This document shows, in pieces, positions 1 to 6,329 of a stretch of 7,541 bases of DNA. The stretch lies in NCBI GenBank assembly GCA_002437405.1, contig DJPO01000086.1, forward strand, positions 7,504-15,044, in the 5' to 3' direction. This DNA is from Opitutia bacterium UBA6410. GTDB lineage: Bacteria > Verrucomicrobiota > Verrucomicrobiia > Opitutales > Intestinicryptomonadaceae. Both the position numbers and the translations under genes were made by a program. Within the stretch, counting starts at the first letter, position 1. Each line of letters begins with the position of its first letter. The notes beneath the pieces are model-generated. The model saw only the letters and a list, made by a program, of their open reading frames with translations. It searched no databases and was not told the origin of the DNA.

Positions 1-30
1 GTCTGAACGGCAATTTGACGCGCCTAGTCA

Positions 31-59
31 GCGCGGCTTGCGCCGCGCGCGGTGTTTTT
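31..59 (+). terminator. Possible intrinsic terminator of a gene left of the window
   Basis: A perfect 7-bp GC-only stem (31-37 with 42-48, loop TTGC) is followed after six bases by five T residues at 55-59. This fits a weak rho-independent terminator for a plus-strand transcript entering from the left. The T run is short and offset from the stem, and no upstream gene is visible, so the call is tentative. Confidence 0.3.
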
Positions 60-401
60 AAACTTGGTTACGGTAAACCGAAAATATTACAGCAAAAGTC
101 GCTTCGCTCCTTTTGCGAGGTAGAAAAAAATGTGTAAGCAAATAGTGCCCGAACCGATTTGACGCAACGAACGCAAAAGTTTATTTTATCCGAAGCGTTA
201 GCGAGGTTATAAAATAAAGCTTTTGAGAAGGATAATTTGCAGAGCAAATTACCCCGAAGGGACGAGAACAGCGCGGATTGCACGCAAGCACAACCAAGCG
301 GAATAGCGACAAAAAAACAAAGTAGCGGCAAAAACCGCAAGAATAGAAAAAGAACTCCCCCACGCAAAAAACCCAAAAAAAAACCGAGGCAACGGCAAAC
401 A
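60..401. other. Gene-free, hairpin-rich spacer
   Basis: I see no credible gene here. The open frames on both strands encode low-complexity peptides: Lys/Arg/Pro-rich on plus, Phe/Leu/Cys-rich on minus. They have no recognisable domain and no convincing ribosome-binding site. The left part holds three hairpins in a row (92-254). The right part (about 300-395) is A/C-rich on the plus strand, with several A runs and a small GCGG/CCGC hairpin at 325-338. The decamer CGATTTGACG occurs at 155-164 and again at 402-411, and inverted at 527-536. The block could be an untranslated structured RNA, a decayed repeat cluster or plain spacer, and the sequence alone does not decide. Confidence 0.6.
92..254. 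repeat. Cluster of three successive inverted repeats
   Basis: Three hairpins follow one another. The first pairs 92-98 with 110-116 (GCAAAAG/CTTTTGC). The second pairs 174-189 with 209-225: 16 bp interrupted only by a bulged G at 219, with a 19-base loop. The third pairs 233-240 with 244-251 (TAATTTGC/GCAAATTA), with a loop of only AGA. CGAAG-type words recur in the loops or just beside the stems (reverse complement of CTTCG at 103-105 region, CGAAGCG near 191-197, CGAAGGG near 255-261). The arms are complementary as read, but no function can be assigned. This could be an intergenic repeat family of the genome. Confidence 0.5.
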
Positions 402-536
402 CGATTTGACGTCTCGATTTTGGAGCTAAAAATTAGACGCAAAAAAAGGGCAAAGCGCGCAGCGTATTCGACATACGTAAGCGTTTTGCCCTTTTTTTAG
501 CGGCTAATTTTTAGCCCAAAAGCGTTCGTCAAATCG
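402..536. repeat. Large nested palindrome overlapping the mdh 3' end
   Basis: Nested arms close one structure. The outer arm is 402-411 with 527-536 (10 bp, CGATTTGACG and its complement). Next come 418-423 with 516-521, then 425-436 with 504-515 (12 bp), and the terminator stem 441-454 with 485-498 (14 bp). A small apical stem pairs 463-467 with 473-477. The right outer arm lies over the last codons and stop of mdh. The whole folds as one roughly 135-base hairpin, much longer than an intrinsic terminator needs. It may be a terminator captured inside a small palindromic or MITE-like element. No transposase or clear target-site duplication is visible. Confidence 0.6.
441..498 (-). terminator. 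Intrinsic terminator of mdh, potentially bidirectional
   Basis: A 14-bp stem (441-454 with 485-498) contains a GGGC/GCCC core and continues inward through a G-T wobble and three more pairs (456-458 with 481-483). Read on the minus strand it ends in seven T residues at 447-441, about 30 bases after the mdh stop codon. The other arm has seven T residues at 492-498 on the plus strand, so it could also stop plus-strand transcripts coming from the left. Confidence 0.75.
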
Positions 537-1515
537 AGAAGATTTGTTTGACGGCGGCTTGCTCTTCTAAGAGCTCGGCGTTGGAAGCCTCGATTTTCGC
601 CTTGGAAAATTCGTTCAGCTCCAGCCCCTTTACAACTTCCCAGTTTTTGCCGTCCGAGCGAATCGGCAACGACGTAATCGCTCCTTCGGGAGTGCCGTAG
701 CTGCCGTCCGAGCATACGCCTACGCTGAACCATTCACCCGCGGGGGTGGGGTTTACGAGCGTACGAACGGTTTCGATAGCGGCATTCGCCGCGCTCGCCG
801 CGCTGGAGAGGCCTCTTGCTTCGATAACCGCCGCGCCGCGCTTCTGGACGATCGGAATGAAGTCGTTTTTGAGCCACGCTTCGTCCTTGATGACTTCGGG
901 AACGGGTTTGCCGTTAATCTTGGCGTTGTAGAAGTCGGGGTACTGCGTGGAGGAGTGGTTGCCCCAGATTGTCATATTGGAGACTTCGTTGACGTGTACG
1001 CCCGCCTTTTGCGCGAGTTGCGCCTTTGCGCGGTTTTCGTCCAAACGGGTCATCGCGAACCAGCGGTTCGAGGGAATGGAAGTTGCGTGCTTCATCGCAA
1101 TCCAGCAGTTTGTGTTGCAGGGGTTGCCGACAACGAGTACGCGTACGTCGTCCGCCGCGTTCTTTTCGATAGCCTGACCCTGACCGATGAAGATTTTGCC
1201 GTTGATGCCGAGCAGGTCGCCGCGTTCCATACCCTTTTTGCGGGGTACGCTGCCTACGAGCAACGCCCAGTTGGCGTCTTTAAAACCTTCGTTGAGGTCG
1301 GAGGTCATGAGAACGCTGTTCAGGAGCGGGAAAGCGCAGTCGTCGAGCTCCATCTTGACGCCCTGAAGGGGCTTCATTCCGGGTTCGATTTCGATGAGGC
1401 TCAAGTCTACGGGCTGATCGGGGCCGAAAATCGCGCCGCTGGCGATTCTGAACAGGAGAGAGTAGCCGATTTGTCCGGCAGCTCCCGTGATTGCTATTCT
1501 GATGGGTTTTTTCAT
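529..1515 (-). CDS. mdh: Malate dehydrogenase (NAD-dependent, type 2)
   Basis: The gene encodes 328 residues, the normal length for cytosolic type-2 malate dehydrogenases, which interconvert malate and oxaloacetate in the TCA cycle. The Rossmann motif GAAGQIG is at residues 11-17. Glu42, at the end of the second beta strand, is the acidic residue that usually favours NAD over NADP. Substrate-binding arginines are visible as Arg92 and Arg98 in PRKKGMERGDL and Arg162 in TRLDENRA. Asp159 and His187 (in TIWGNHS) form the catalytic pair. The ATG start follows an AAGGAG ribosome-binding site (1525-1530) with a 9-base gap, which fixes the start. The gene lies 27 bases downstream of the outer-membrane protein gene on the same strand and ends in the hairpin at 441-498, so it is probably the last gene of a two-gene transcript. 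It appears intact. Residue assignments come from family knowledge. Confidence 0.97.
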   Translation of the reverse strand: MKKPIRIAITGAAGQIGYSLLFRIASGAIFGPDQPVDLSLIEIEPGMKPLQGVKMELDDCAFPLLNSVLMTSDLNEGFKDANWALLVGSVPRKKGMERGDLLGINGKIFIGQGQAIEKNAADDVRVLVVGNPCNTNCWIAMKHATSIPSNRWFAMTRLDENRAKAQLAQKAGVHVNEVSNMTIWGNHSSTQYPDFYNAKINGKPVPEVIKDEAWLKNDFIPIVQKRGAAVIEARGLSSAASAANAAIETVRTLVNPTPAGEWFSVGVCSDGSYGTPEGAITSLPIRSDGKNWEVVKGLELNEFSKAKIEASNAELLEEQAAVKQIFSI

Positions 1516-1542
1516 TTTTGTAATCTCCTTGTGTGTTAAATA

Positions 1543-2610
1543 TTATTTCCAGTTGAAGGGGAATTCAAAGGAAAGCAAGAGGGTTTGTTCGGACTTCTGC
1601 GCGCTGGAGGCGTTGATGGCGTCGTAGCTGTACGCATAGCGCAGGGCGATGTCCATTACCTCCGTCGCGTGGACGAGGAGCGCGAGCTTGAGGTACGCCG
1701 AATATTCTTCGGGCTTTTCGAGGTTGAAGCCCGCATACGCGCTCTGTTCGAAAACCATCAATTTGCTGATGTCCCAGTGGAGGGATTCCGCCAAAACCGC
1801 CATCGCGACCCAGTGGGTGTCGTAATTTCTGGCGTTGACATACCTTACCGCAGGGCCAGGGGCAATGTCGATGTACATATTGTAGCGTTTGAAGTCGAAT
1901 CTATAACCGAACGTGAGAGCTTCGTCGACTTGGTCGGTGATGCCCTTTACGGTGTCGCGGCGATAGGAAAGGAGGTTTTCGTAGTACCAGTGGCTGGAGG
2001 TATCGACGTCGCGGCGGAACTTGGTTTCGATGCCGTATTTGTCGATGGTGCGGTTGGTGATGTCGTTTACGGTTTCGGAGGTGTAGTCGTAGAAAGCGGT
2101 CGCGGCGAATTTGTTCAAATCCCACTCCTTTTTCACGTCGAACGCGAAATTGACGGTGAAGTTGGTGGAGGTCGTCTCCTTGAGCGCGACGCCGCCGCGG
2201 AGTCTGAACTGCCAGCCTTCGGGGAAATTCTCCTTTACGAAATTGCGGTATTCGACAATCCACTCGGGCTCTTTCGCCTTGGCCTCGGGGGCGGTTTCGT
2301 CGTTTTGCGGAGCGGGCGCGGGCGCGGCTTCGGGCGCGGGGGCTGCCGCGGGAGCGGGCTCGGCGGCTTTTTTGGCTTCGGCTTCGTCCTGCGCATTGGC
2401 GGAAACGAGCGTTATCGAGCCTCTGGGAATCGAGACTTTTCCGAAAATGGTGTTCAGGACGACGGTCTCGGGAGTCGCCGAAACGACAGTACCCGTGATT
2501 CTGTCGCCGTTTGCGAGCGTGATGATTTCGGCGTATGCCGCGCCGCAGGAGAACGCGCATACCGCGAGCATCGCGGCTATTTTGCGGAAGCTATTTATAT
2601 ACTTATGCAT
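1543..2610 (-). CDS. DUF481-like outer-membrane beta-barrel protein
   Basis: The gene encodes 355 residues from the ATG at 2610. This start is chosen because a classic signal peptide follows at once: basic residues, a hydrophobic stretch at about 11-24, and an AYA cleavage site at 25-27. The frame stays open upstream to a TTG at 2778, but that part is Pro- and Lys-rich and not protein-like. No good ribosome-binding site precedes 2610. Residues 28-70 (LANGDRITGTV, then a Lys-Val-Ser-Ile-Pro stretch) match the N-terminal part typical of DUF481 proteins. Residues 71-115 are an Ala/Pro/Glu linker. From about 117 to the end, alternating polar and aromatic segments look like transmembrane beta strands, ending in FEFPFNWK. 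DUF481 proteins (YdiY type) are predicted outer-membrane barrels of unknown role. The gene is co-directional with mdh, with no obvious functional link. The barrel is likely; family membership is less certain. Confidence 0.75.
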   Translation of the reverse strand: MHKYINSFRKIAAMLAVCAFSCGAAYAEIITLANGDRITGTVVSATPETVVLNTIFGKVSIPRGSITLVSANAQDEAEAKKAAEPAPAAAPAPEAAPAPAPQNDETAPEAKAKEPEWIVEYRNFVKENFPEGWQFRLRGGVALKETTSTNFTVNFAFDVKKEWDLNKFAATAFYDYTSETVNDITNRTIDKYGIETKFRRDVDTSSHWYYENLLSYRRDTVKGITDQVDEALTFGYRFDFKRYNMYIDIAPGPAVRYVNARNYDTHWVAMAVLAESLHWDISKLMVFEQSAYAGFNLEKPEEYSAYLKLALLVHATEVMDIALRYAYSYDAINASSAQKSEQTLLLSFEFPFNWK

Positions 2611-2815
2611 TTGGGTTGGGTATATGAAATTAAAAACACGCCAATAGTGGCAACGGAGAATACCTCTTACAAGTTTTTTTTGAAATTTTTTGCGCAAAAA
2701 ATCGGGAATCGGCGGAAAGCGCGGCGGCGTCGGCGGGGGTGCAAAAAAAAGTGTTGAAGAAATCCGCGAATAGTCCAATATTTTGAAACTTTACTTATAT
2801 ATATAGGAGAAAATT
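2611..2815. promoter_or_regulatory. Divergent promoter region between the DUF481-like gene and hpnH
   Basis: This 205-base spacer must carry the promoters for both divergent transcripts. It has AT-rich ends and a GC-rich middle (about 2710-2742). For hpnH, the plus strand offers TTGAAG (2754-2759) and AATATT (2777-2782) with a 17-base gap, a weak sigma-70-like pair, followed by TATATA-type sequence and AGGAG (2805-2809) six bases before the ATG. For the minus strand, TTGTAA and CACTAT are 17 bases apart at about 2644-2672, and the second hexamer lies inside a small dyad (GCCA/TGGC, 2640-2651) that could be an operator. All hexamers are weak matches chosen by eye. Confidence 0.35.
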
Positions 2816-3838
2816 ATGGCAGTACCGATTTCACAGGTGGCAACCGTCGCGAAATACGCGATTTCCAATACGCTCAAAGGCAAAAAACGCTATCCGCTCG
2901 TAATGATGCTCGAGCCGCTTTTCCAATGCAACCTCGCCTGCTCGGGCTGCGGGAAAATCCAGTTTCCGAAAGAAATCCTCGACAGAAGAATGCCCAAGGA
3001 AAAGGCGTGGGCGGCACTCGAGGAATGCGGCGCACCGGTGGTCAGCATAGCGGGCGGCGAGCCCCTTATCCACCCCGAAATGCCCCAGATGATTGAAGGC
3101 TTCATCAAGCGCAAGAAGTTCGTCTATATGTGCACGAACGCGCAGATTCTGATGGGGAAAATCGACCTCTACAAACCCAGCAAATATCTGTCGCTTGGCA
3201 TACACTTGGACGGCACGCGCGAAATGCACGACCGCTCCGTAAACAAAAAGGGCGCGTACGACATCGCCGTCAAGGGAATAAAAGAGGCAGTCAAGCGCGG
3301 CTTCAGAGTCACGACAAACACGACGATTTTCAATAACGCCGACCCCGACGAAGTCCGCAGATTCTTCGACGAAACGATGGCGCTGGGTGTCGAGGGAATG
3401 ATGATTTCCCCCGGATTCCCGTACAACAAGGCGCCGAATCAGGACATATTCCTCGAACGCCAGAAGACAATCGAGCTTTTCAGAAAGATACTCGGCAACC
3501 CGAAAAAGGAATGGGTGTTCAACCACTCCCCGGGGTTCCTGGCATTCCTCAAGGGCGAGCAGGAATACGAATGTACGCCGTGGGGCAACCCGACGTACTC
3601 GATTTTCGGCTGGCAGAAGCCCTGCTACCTCATCAACGACGGCTATTGCGAAACGTTCGCGGAACTGATGGATTGCATCGACTCCTACGGGCTCGGGCAC
3701 AACGGCACGCGCCCCGAATGCAAGGACTGCATGCTCCACAGCGGCTACGAAGCCAGCGCGGTTCGCGACATCTTCGGGACATGGGGCGGAGTCGCCCGCG
3801 CGATTAAGCACATGCGCGCCTTCAAAAAACAGGCGTAA
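2816..3838 (+). CDS. hpnH: Adenosylhopane synthase HpnH (radical SAM)
   Basis: The gene encodes 340 residues, the usual HpnH length. HpnH adds a 5'-deoxyadenosyl group to diploptene to give adenosylhopane, the first step in building extended (C35) hopanoids. The sequence follows the family closely throughout: KKRYPLVMMLEPLFQCNLAC near the N-terminus, the radical SAM cluster motif Cys38-x3-Cys42-x2-Cys45, the SAM-contacting GGEPL at 80-84, HLDG at 130-133, VTTNTT at 165-170, and TPWGNP at 254-259. Cys106 (in VYMCTN) aligns with a conserved cysteine that, as I recall, was proposed as a hydrogen donor in characterised HpnH. Further cysteines at 253, 270, 302 and 305 are typical of its C-terminal part. 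An AGGAG site lies six bases before the ATG. No other hopanoid gene is in the window; the next gene is an unrelated helicase nine bases downstream. Confidence 0.94.
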   Translation: MAVPISQVATVAKYAISNTLKGKKRYPLVMMLEPLFQCNLACSGCGKIQFPKEILDRRMPKEKAWAALEECGAPVVSIAGGEPLIHPEMPQMIEGFIKRKKFVYMCTNAQILMGKIDLYKPSKYLSLGIHLDGTREMHDRSVNKKGAYDIAVKGIKEAVKRGFRVTTNTTIFNNADPDEVRRFFDETMALGVEGMMISPGFPYNKAPNQDIFLERQKTIELFRKILGNPKKEWVFNHSPGFLAFLKGEQEYECTPWGNPTYSIFGWQKPCYLINDGYCETFAELMDCIDSYGLGHNGTRPECKDCMLHSGYEASAVRDIFGTWGGVARAIKHMRAFKKQA

Positions 3839-3847
3839 ACACAAAAA

Positions 3848-5923
3848 GTGTCGGAGACCGAAAACACTTTCGACCGACGGGAGCTTCCGCCGCTTTGCGA
3901 AAAGATTTTTTGCGACGGCGGCTACGCGTCCATACTCCCGAACTTCGAGCACCGCCCCGAGCAGGCTCAAATGGCGTACTGCTGCGCACAGGCGTATGCG
4001 GGGAACTCGGCGTTGCTGTTCGAGGCTGGCACGGGGGTCGGCAAGAGTATGGCGTACTTGGTGTCGGGGATAATCGCGGCGCGGCGGCTGAAACGCCAGC
4101 TGGTTGTCGCGACCCACACAATCGCGCTCCAGCAGCAGATTTTGGAGAAAGACCTGCCCCGCATTCGAATGATGTTCTCCAACTGCGACGCCCTCTCCGA
4201 CTGCGCCGACTTCAAGGCGACGATTCTCTTCGGGCGCGCGAACTACCTTTGCTCGCACAGGCTCAAGCGGGCGCTCGCGGAAAAGCGGGAACTCTTCGAT
4301 ACCGCCGAATCCGCCGAGCTTGAACGAATCTCGAGATGGGCGATGAAAACGCGCACGGGGCTTGTCGAGGAACTCAATCCGCCGCCGAACCCCGAAGTCT
4401 GGAGCTGGGTCAACGCCGACTCGTCCTCCTGCACCGCGAAGAACTGCTCGGACGGCACATGCTTTTACCAAAACGCGCGGCGGGAAATCGCGACCGCGGA
4501 CGTAGTCGTGCTCAACCACAACCTGCTCTTTTCGCTCCTGGCGGCGGGCTTCGGCGTGCACGGCGACGAATCGGGCGTGCTGTTCGCAAACGATATGCTC
4601 GTAATCGACGAGGCGCACCTGATTCCCGACGTCGCCTCCGACGCCTTCGGCTTGTCGCTCTCGGGGGCGGGGATTCGGCGCGAGCTTTGCAGAATCTACG
4701 ACCCGCGCAAAAAACGCGGGCTAATCGCGCGCTCGGGGCTTGCGGAATTCCACGACAAACAGATTGTCTGCGACGCCATCGACGCGTGCGAGGAACTTTT
4801 CGCGAAAATCAAAAAAGACTACCTGCTAACGCGCGATACCGTGCGGCTAAGCTCCCCCGACTGGGCGGACTCGACCGAAGCGGTGGGGGCGCTGGACTCG
4901 GTAATGCGCCTGCTCGATTCGCTCGCGCAAAACGCGCCCGACGAGAAACTCGCTTCGGAAATCAAGGACTACCGCAGGAAAGTCTCGGCGATGAAAAACG
5001 CGCTGGAAGAGTGCGTCGCGCTCGCCGACACAAAGGCGGTCTATTGGCTCGAGGCGTCGGGAGTCGGGCGCAGGTCGGTTTCGCTCAACAGCGCGCCAAT
5101 CGACGTTTCGGGGATTTTGCGGGAAAAACTTTTTTCGGGCACAAGCCCCGTAATCCTGACCTCCGCAACGCTTGCAATCAGCGGCGATATGGCGATTTTC
5201 GCCTCGCGCATCGGCGCGGAATCGGCGGAGTCGTTTGTCTGCGACTCCCCGTTCGACTACGACAAAAATATGCGCGCGTTCCTATTCTCCGACGCCGCAA
5301 CCCCCGACAAGGCGACGGGCAAAATGGACTGCGAAAAAACCGCCGACTTCATCGGCAGACTCGCGAACATCGTCAAGGGAGGGACTCTCGCGCTATTCAC
5401 GAGCCACTCGGACTTGAAGCGCGTTGCGGAAATCCTCGAGAGCGGCGACAAAATCAAGGGGCGCAACTTATACGTTCAGGGGCGAATGTCGCGCACCGAA
5501 ACAATAAAACAGTTCGCCGCCGACGCCAACGCCGTGCTGATGGGCACCGACACCTATTGGACGGGTATCGACGTGCCGTCCGACGCGCTTTCGCAGGTGA
5601 TAATTGTGCGCCTGCCGTTTGAAAATTTCAAGCACCCGCTCACCGAAGCGCGAATGGAGCGCGCCGACGCCGAGGGCGGCAACGCGTTTATGGATATTTC
5701 GCTGCCGACGGCGATAATCAAATTTCGGCAGGGCGTCGGGCGGCTAATCCGCTCCGCGCGCGACCGCGGGATAATCTGCGTGCTCGACCCGCGAATGCTG
5801 ACAAAAGGCTACGGGAAAAATTTCGCGGCGGCAATCCCGACTTCGCGCGTGGAACGCGTGAGCGGCGACGAAATCGAAACTTTTGTAAAAGACGAAGCCG
5901 ACGAGCTTTTTTCCCGACAATAA
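3848..5923 (+). CDS. dinG: DinG-family ATP-dependent DNA helicase (XPD-like, Fe-S)
   Basis: The gene encodes 691 residues, close to Gram-negative DinG/YoaA length and without the extra N-terminal exonuclease domain of many Firmicutes DinG proteins. This superfamily-2 helicase type moves 5' to 3' and acts on R-loops, D-loops and stalled forks. Visible motifs are a Q-motif (Arg36-Pro37 and Gln39), Walker A AGTGVGKS at 60-67, motif Ia VVATHT at 86-91, Walker B DEAH at 254-257, TSATLA at 438-443, GTDTYWTGIDVP at 566-577 and QGVGRLIRS at 628-636. Four cysteines (135, 195, 200, 205) occupy the Fe-S cluster positions of the XPD family. Translation starts at GTG 3848: the frame is the same as hpnH and the TAA of hpnH lies just upstream, so no earlier start is possible. 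No ribosome-binding site is seen, and with a 9-base gap translation may be coupled to hpnH. DinG and YoaA cannot be separated by eye. Confidence 0.88.
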   Translation: MSETENTFDRRELPPLCEKIFCDGGYASILPNFEHRPEQAQMAYCCAQAYAGNSALLFEAGTGVGKSMAYLVSGIIAARRLKRQLVVATHTIALQQQILEKDLPRIRMMFSNCDALSDCADFKATILFGRANYLCSHRLKRALAEKRELFDTAESAELERISRWAMKTRTGLVEELNPPPNPEVWSWVNADSSSCTAKNCSDGTCFYQNARREIATADVVVLNHNLLFSLLAAGFGVHGDESGVLFANDMLVIDEAHLIPDVASDAFGLSLSGAGIRRELCRIYDPRKKRGLIARSGLAEFHDKQIVCDAIDACEELFAKIKKDYLLTRDTVRLSSPDWADSTEAVGALDSVMRLLDSLAQNAPDEKLASEIKDYRRKVSAMKNALEECVALADTKAVYWLEASGVGRRSVSLNSAPIDVSGILREKLFSGTSPVILTSATLAISGDMAIFASRIGAESAESFVCDSPFDYDKNMRAFLFSDAATPDKATGKMDCEKTADFIGRLANIVKGGTLALFTSHSDLKRVAEILESGDKIKGRNLYVQGRMSRTETIKQFAADANAVLMGTDTYWTGIDVPSDALSQVIIVRLPFENFKHPLTEARMERADAEGGNAFMDISLPTAIIKFRQGVGRLIRSARDRGIICVLDPRMLTKGYGKNFAAAIPTSRVERVSGDEIETFVKDEADELFSRQ

Positions 5924-6262
5924 TTTTTTTCTTTTTTATTCTTTCCGCGAACGCGGGATTATTCCGCGCGCGCAACGCACATACCGAAAACCCCGCACAC
6001 ACCTAACGCACACAAAAAAACCGCGCACGCCGAAAATAAAAATTAGCGCGCAAGCAAAGCACGCCTTTCCGCATGACAACGCGCGGCACTTTTTGGAGAA
6101 GATAATTTTTCTTTTTCCCCCGCTCCCTCTATTGAGAAAACCGAAAAATTTTTCTCAATCCCCCAACGAAAAATCCGCAAGAACGTGAGCGGGGGAACGC
6201 CCCCGCCCAACTTCCCGCCGCCTCATCGCGAAAATCTCCGCCGCGCATAATCCGAAATTAAC
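5924..6262. other. Gene-free spacer between convergent genes, C-rich then structured
   Basis: No credible ORF or RNA gene is visible. After the dinG stop comes a T-rich stretch (5923-5944) not preceded by a strong hairpin. From about 5964 to 6036 the plus strand has almost no T, and between 5971 and 6020 C greatly exceeds G (about 20 to 5), with the hexamer CGCACA three times (5976, 5994, 6007). A C-rich, G-poor, little-structured RNA of this type resembles a Rho-loading site. Because no intrinsic plus-strand terminator follows dinG, Rho-dependent ending of the hpnH-dinG transcript is a reasonable inference. The second half holds the inverted repeats described separately. Confidence 0.45.
6117..6206. 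repeat. Overlapping inverted repeats that exclude one another
   Basis: CCCCCGCTC at 6117-6125 is complementary to GAGCGGGGG at 6187-6195. That right arm can instead form a 7-bp GC hairpin with 6200-6206 (GCGGGGG, loop AACG, CCCCCGC). Between them sits a perfect 10-bp inverted repeat (6131-6140 with 6150-6159, loop of 9) that contains a 12-base palindrome, GAAAAATTTTTC. The two GC arms compete for the same strand, as in attenuators, but no T run follows on either strand and no start codon of a real gene lies close by. It may be a protein-binding dyad or chance in a skewed spacer. Confidence 0.4.
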
Positions 6263-6295
6263 AAAAAAAAGGCAAACCCGCGCGGGGTTCGCCTT
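6263..6295 (-). terminator. Intrinsic terminator of the PEP-CTERM gene
   Basis: The stem pairs 6269-6273 with 6291-6295 and 6275-6279 with 6285-6289, with a single A-C mismatch and a GCGCG loop. On the minus strand it is followed directly by a run of eight T residues (6270-6263). It lies about 35 bases after the TAA of the PEP-CTERM gene. On the plus strand no T run follows, so it works in one direction only. Confidence 0.85.
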
Positions 6296-6329
6296 GGAAA
6301 GGTATTATGAAAAAAACAATATCTAAAAA

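Noticed and set aside
68..442. A 124-codon minus-strand frame, Phe/Leu/Cys-rich, possibly a membrane protein
   Set aside because: The hydrophobicity comes from A-rich plus-strand sequence and the frame spans several hairpins. There is no clear start signal.
237..500. An 87-codon plus-strand frame encoding a Lys/Arg/Pro-rich basic peptide
   Set aside because: It is low complexity, runs into the mdh terminator hairpin and has no convincing ribosome-binding site. A small basic protein cannot be excluded but is not supported.
955..1539. A 194-codon plus-strand frame opposite mdh
   Set aside because: It is antisense to an intact mdh with catalytic residues and shows no recognisable domain.
1585..2757. 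A 390-codon plus-strand open frame opposite the DUF481-like gene
   Set aside because: The product is Gly/Arg/Val-rich low complexity with no ribosome-binding site. The opposite strand has a signal peptide and a barrel-like pattern.
2611..2778. An N-terminal extension of the DUF481-like protein from TTG 2778
   Set aside because: It would place 56 Pro- and Lys-rich residues before a good signal peptide and fill the promoter spacer of hpnH.
2831..4618. A 595-codon minus-strand open frame opposite hpnH and dinG
   Set aside because: It lies antisense to two genes with clear catalytic motifs. Its translation is Arg/Val/Ala-rich with no domain, as expected from complementary codons in GC-rich genes.
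4336..5622. A 428-codon plus-strand frame inside dinG
   Set aside because: It is a frame-shifted, Arg/Ala-rich reading of the helicase, whose own frame is intact with all motifs.
5945..5956. CCGCG-AA-CGCGG as a terminator hairpin for dinG
   Set aside because: The stem is only 5 bp with a 2-base loop, and the T-rich sequence lies before rather than after it on the plus strand.
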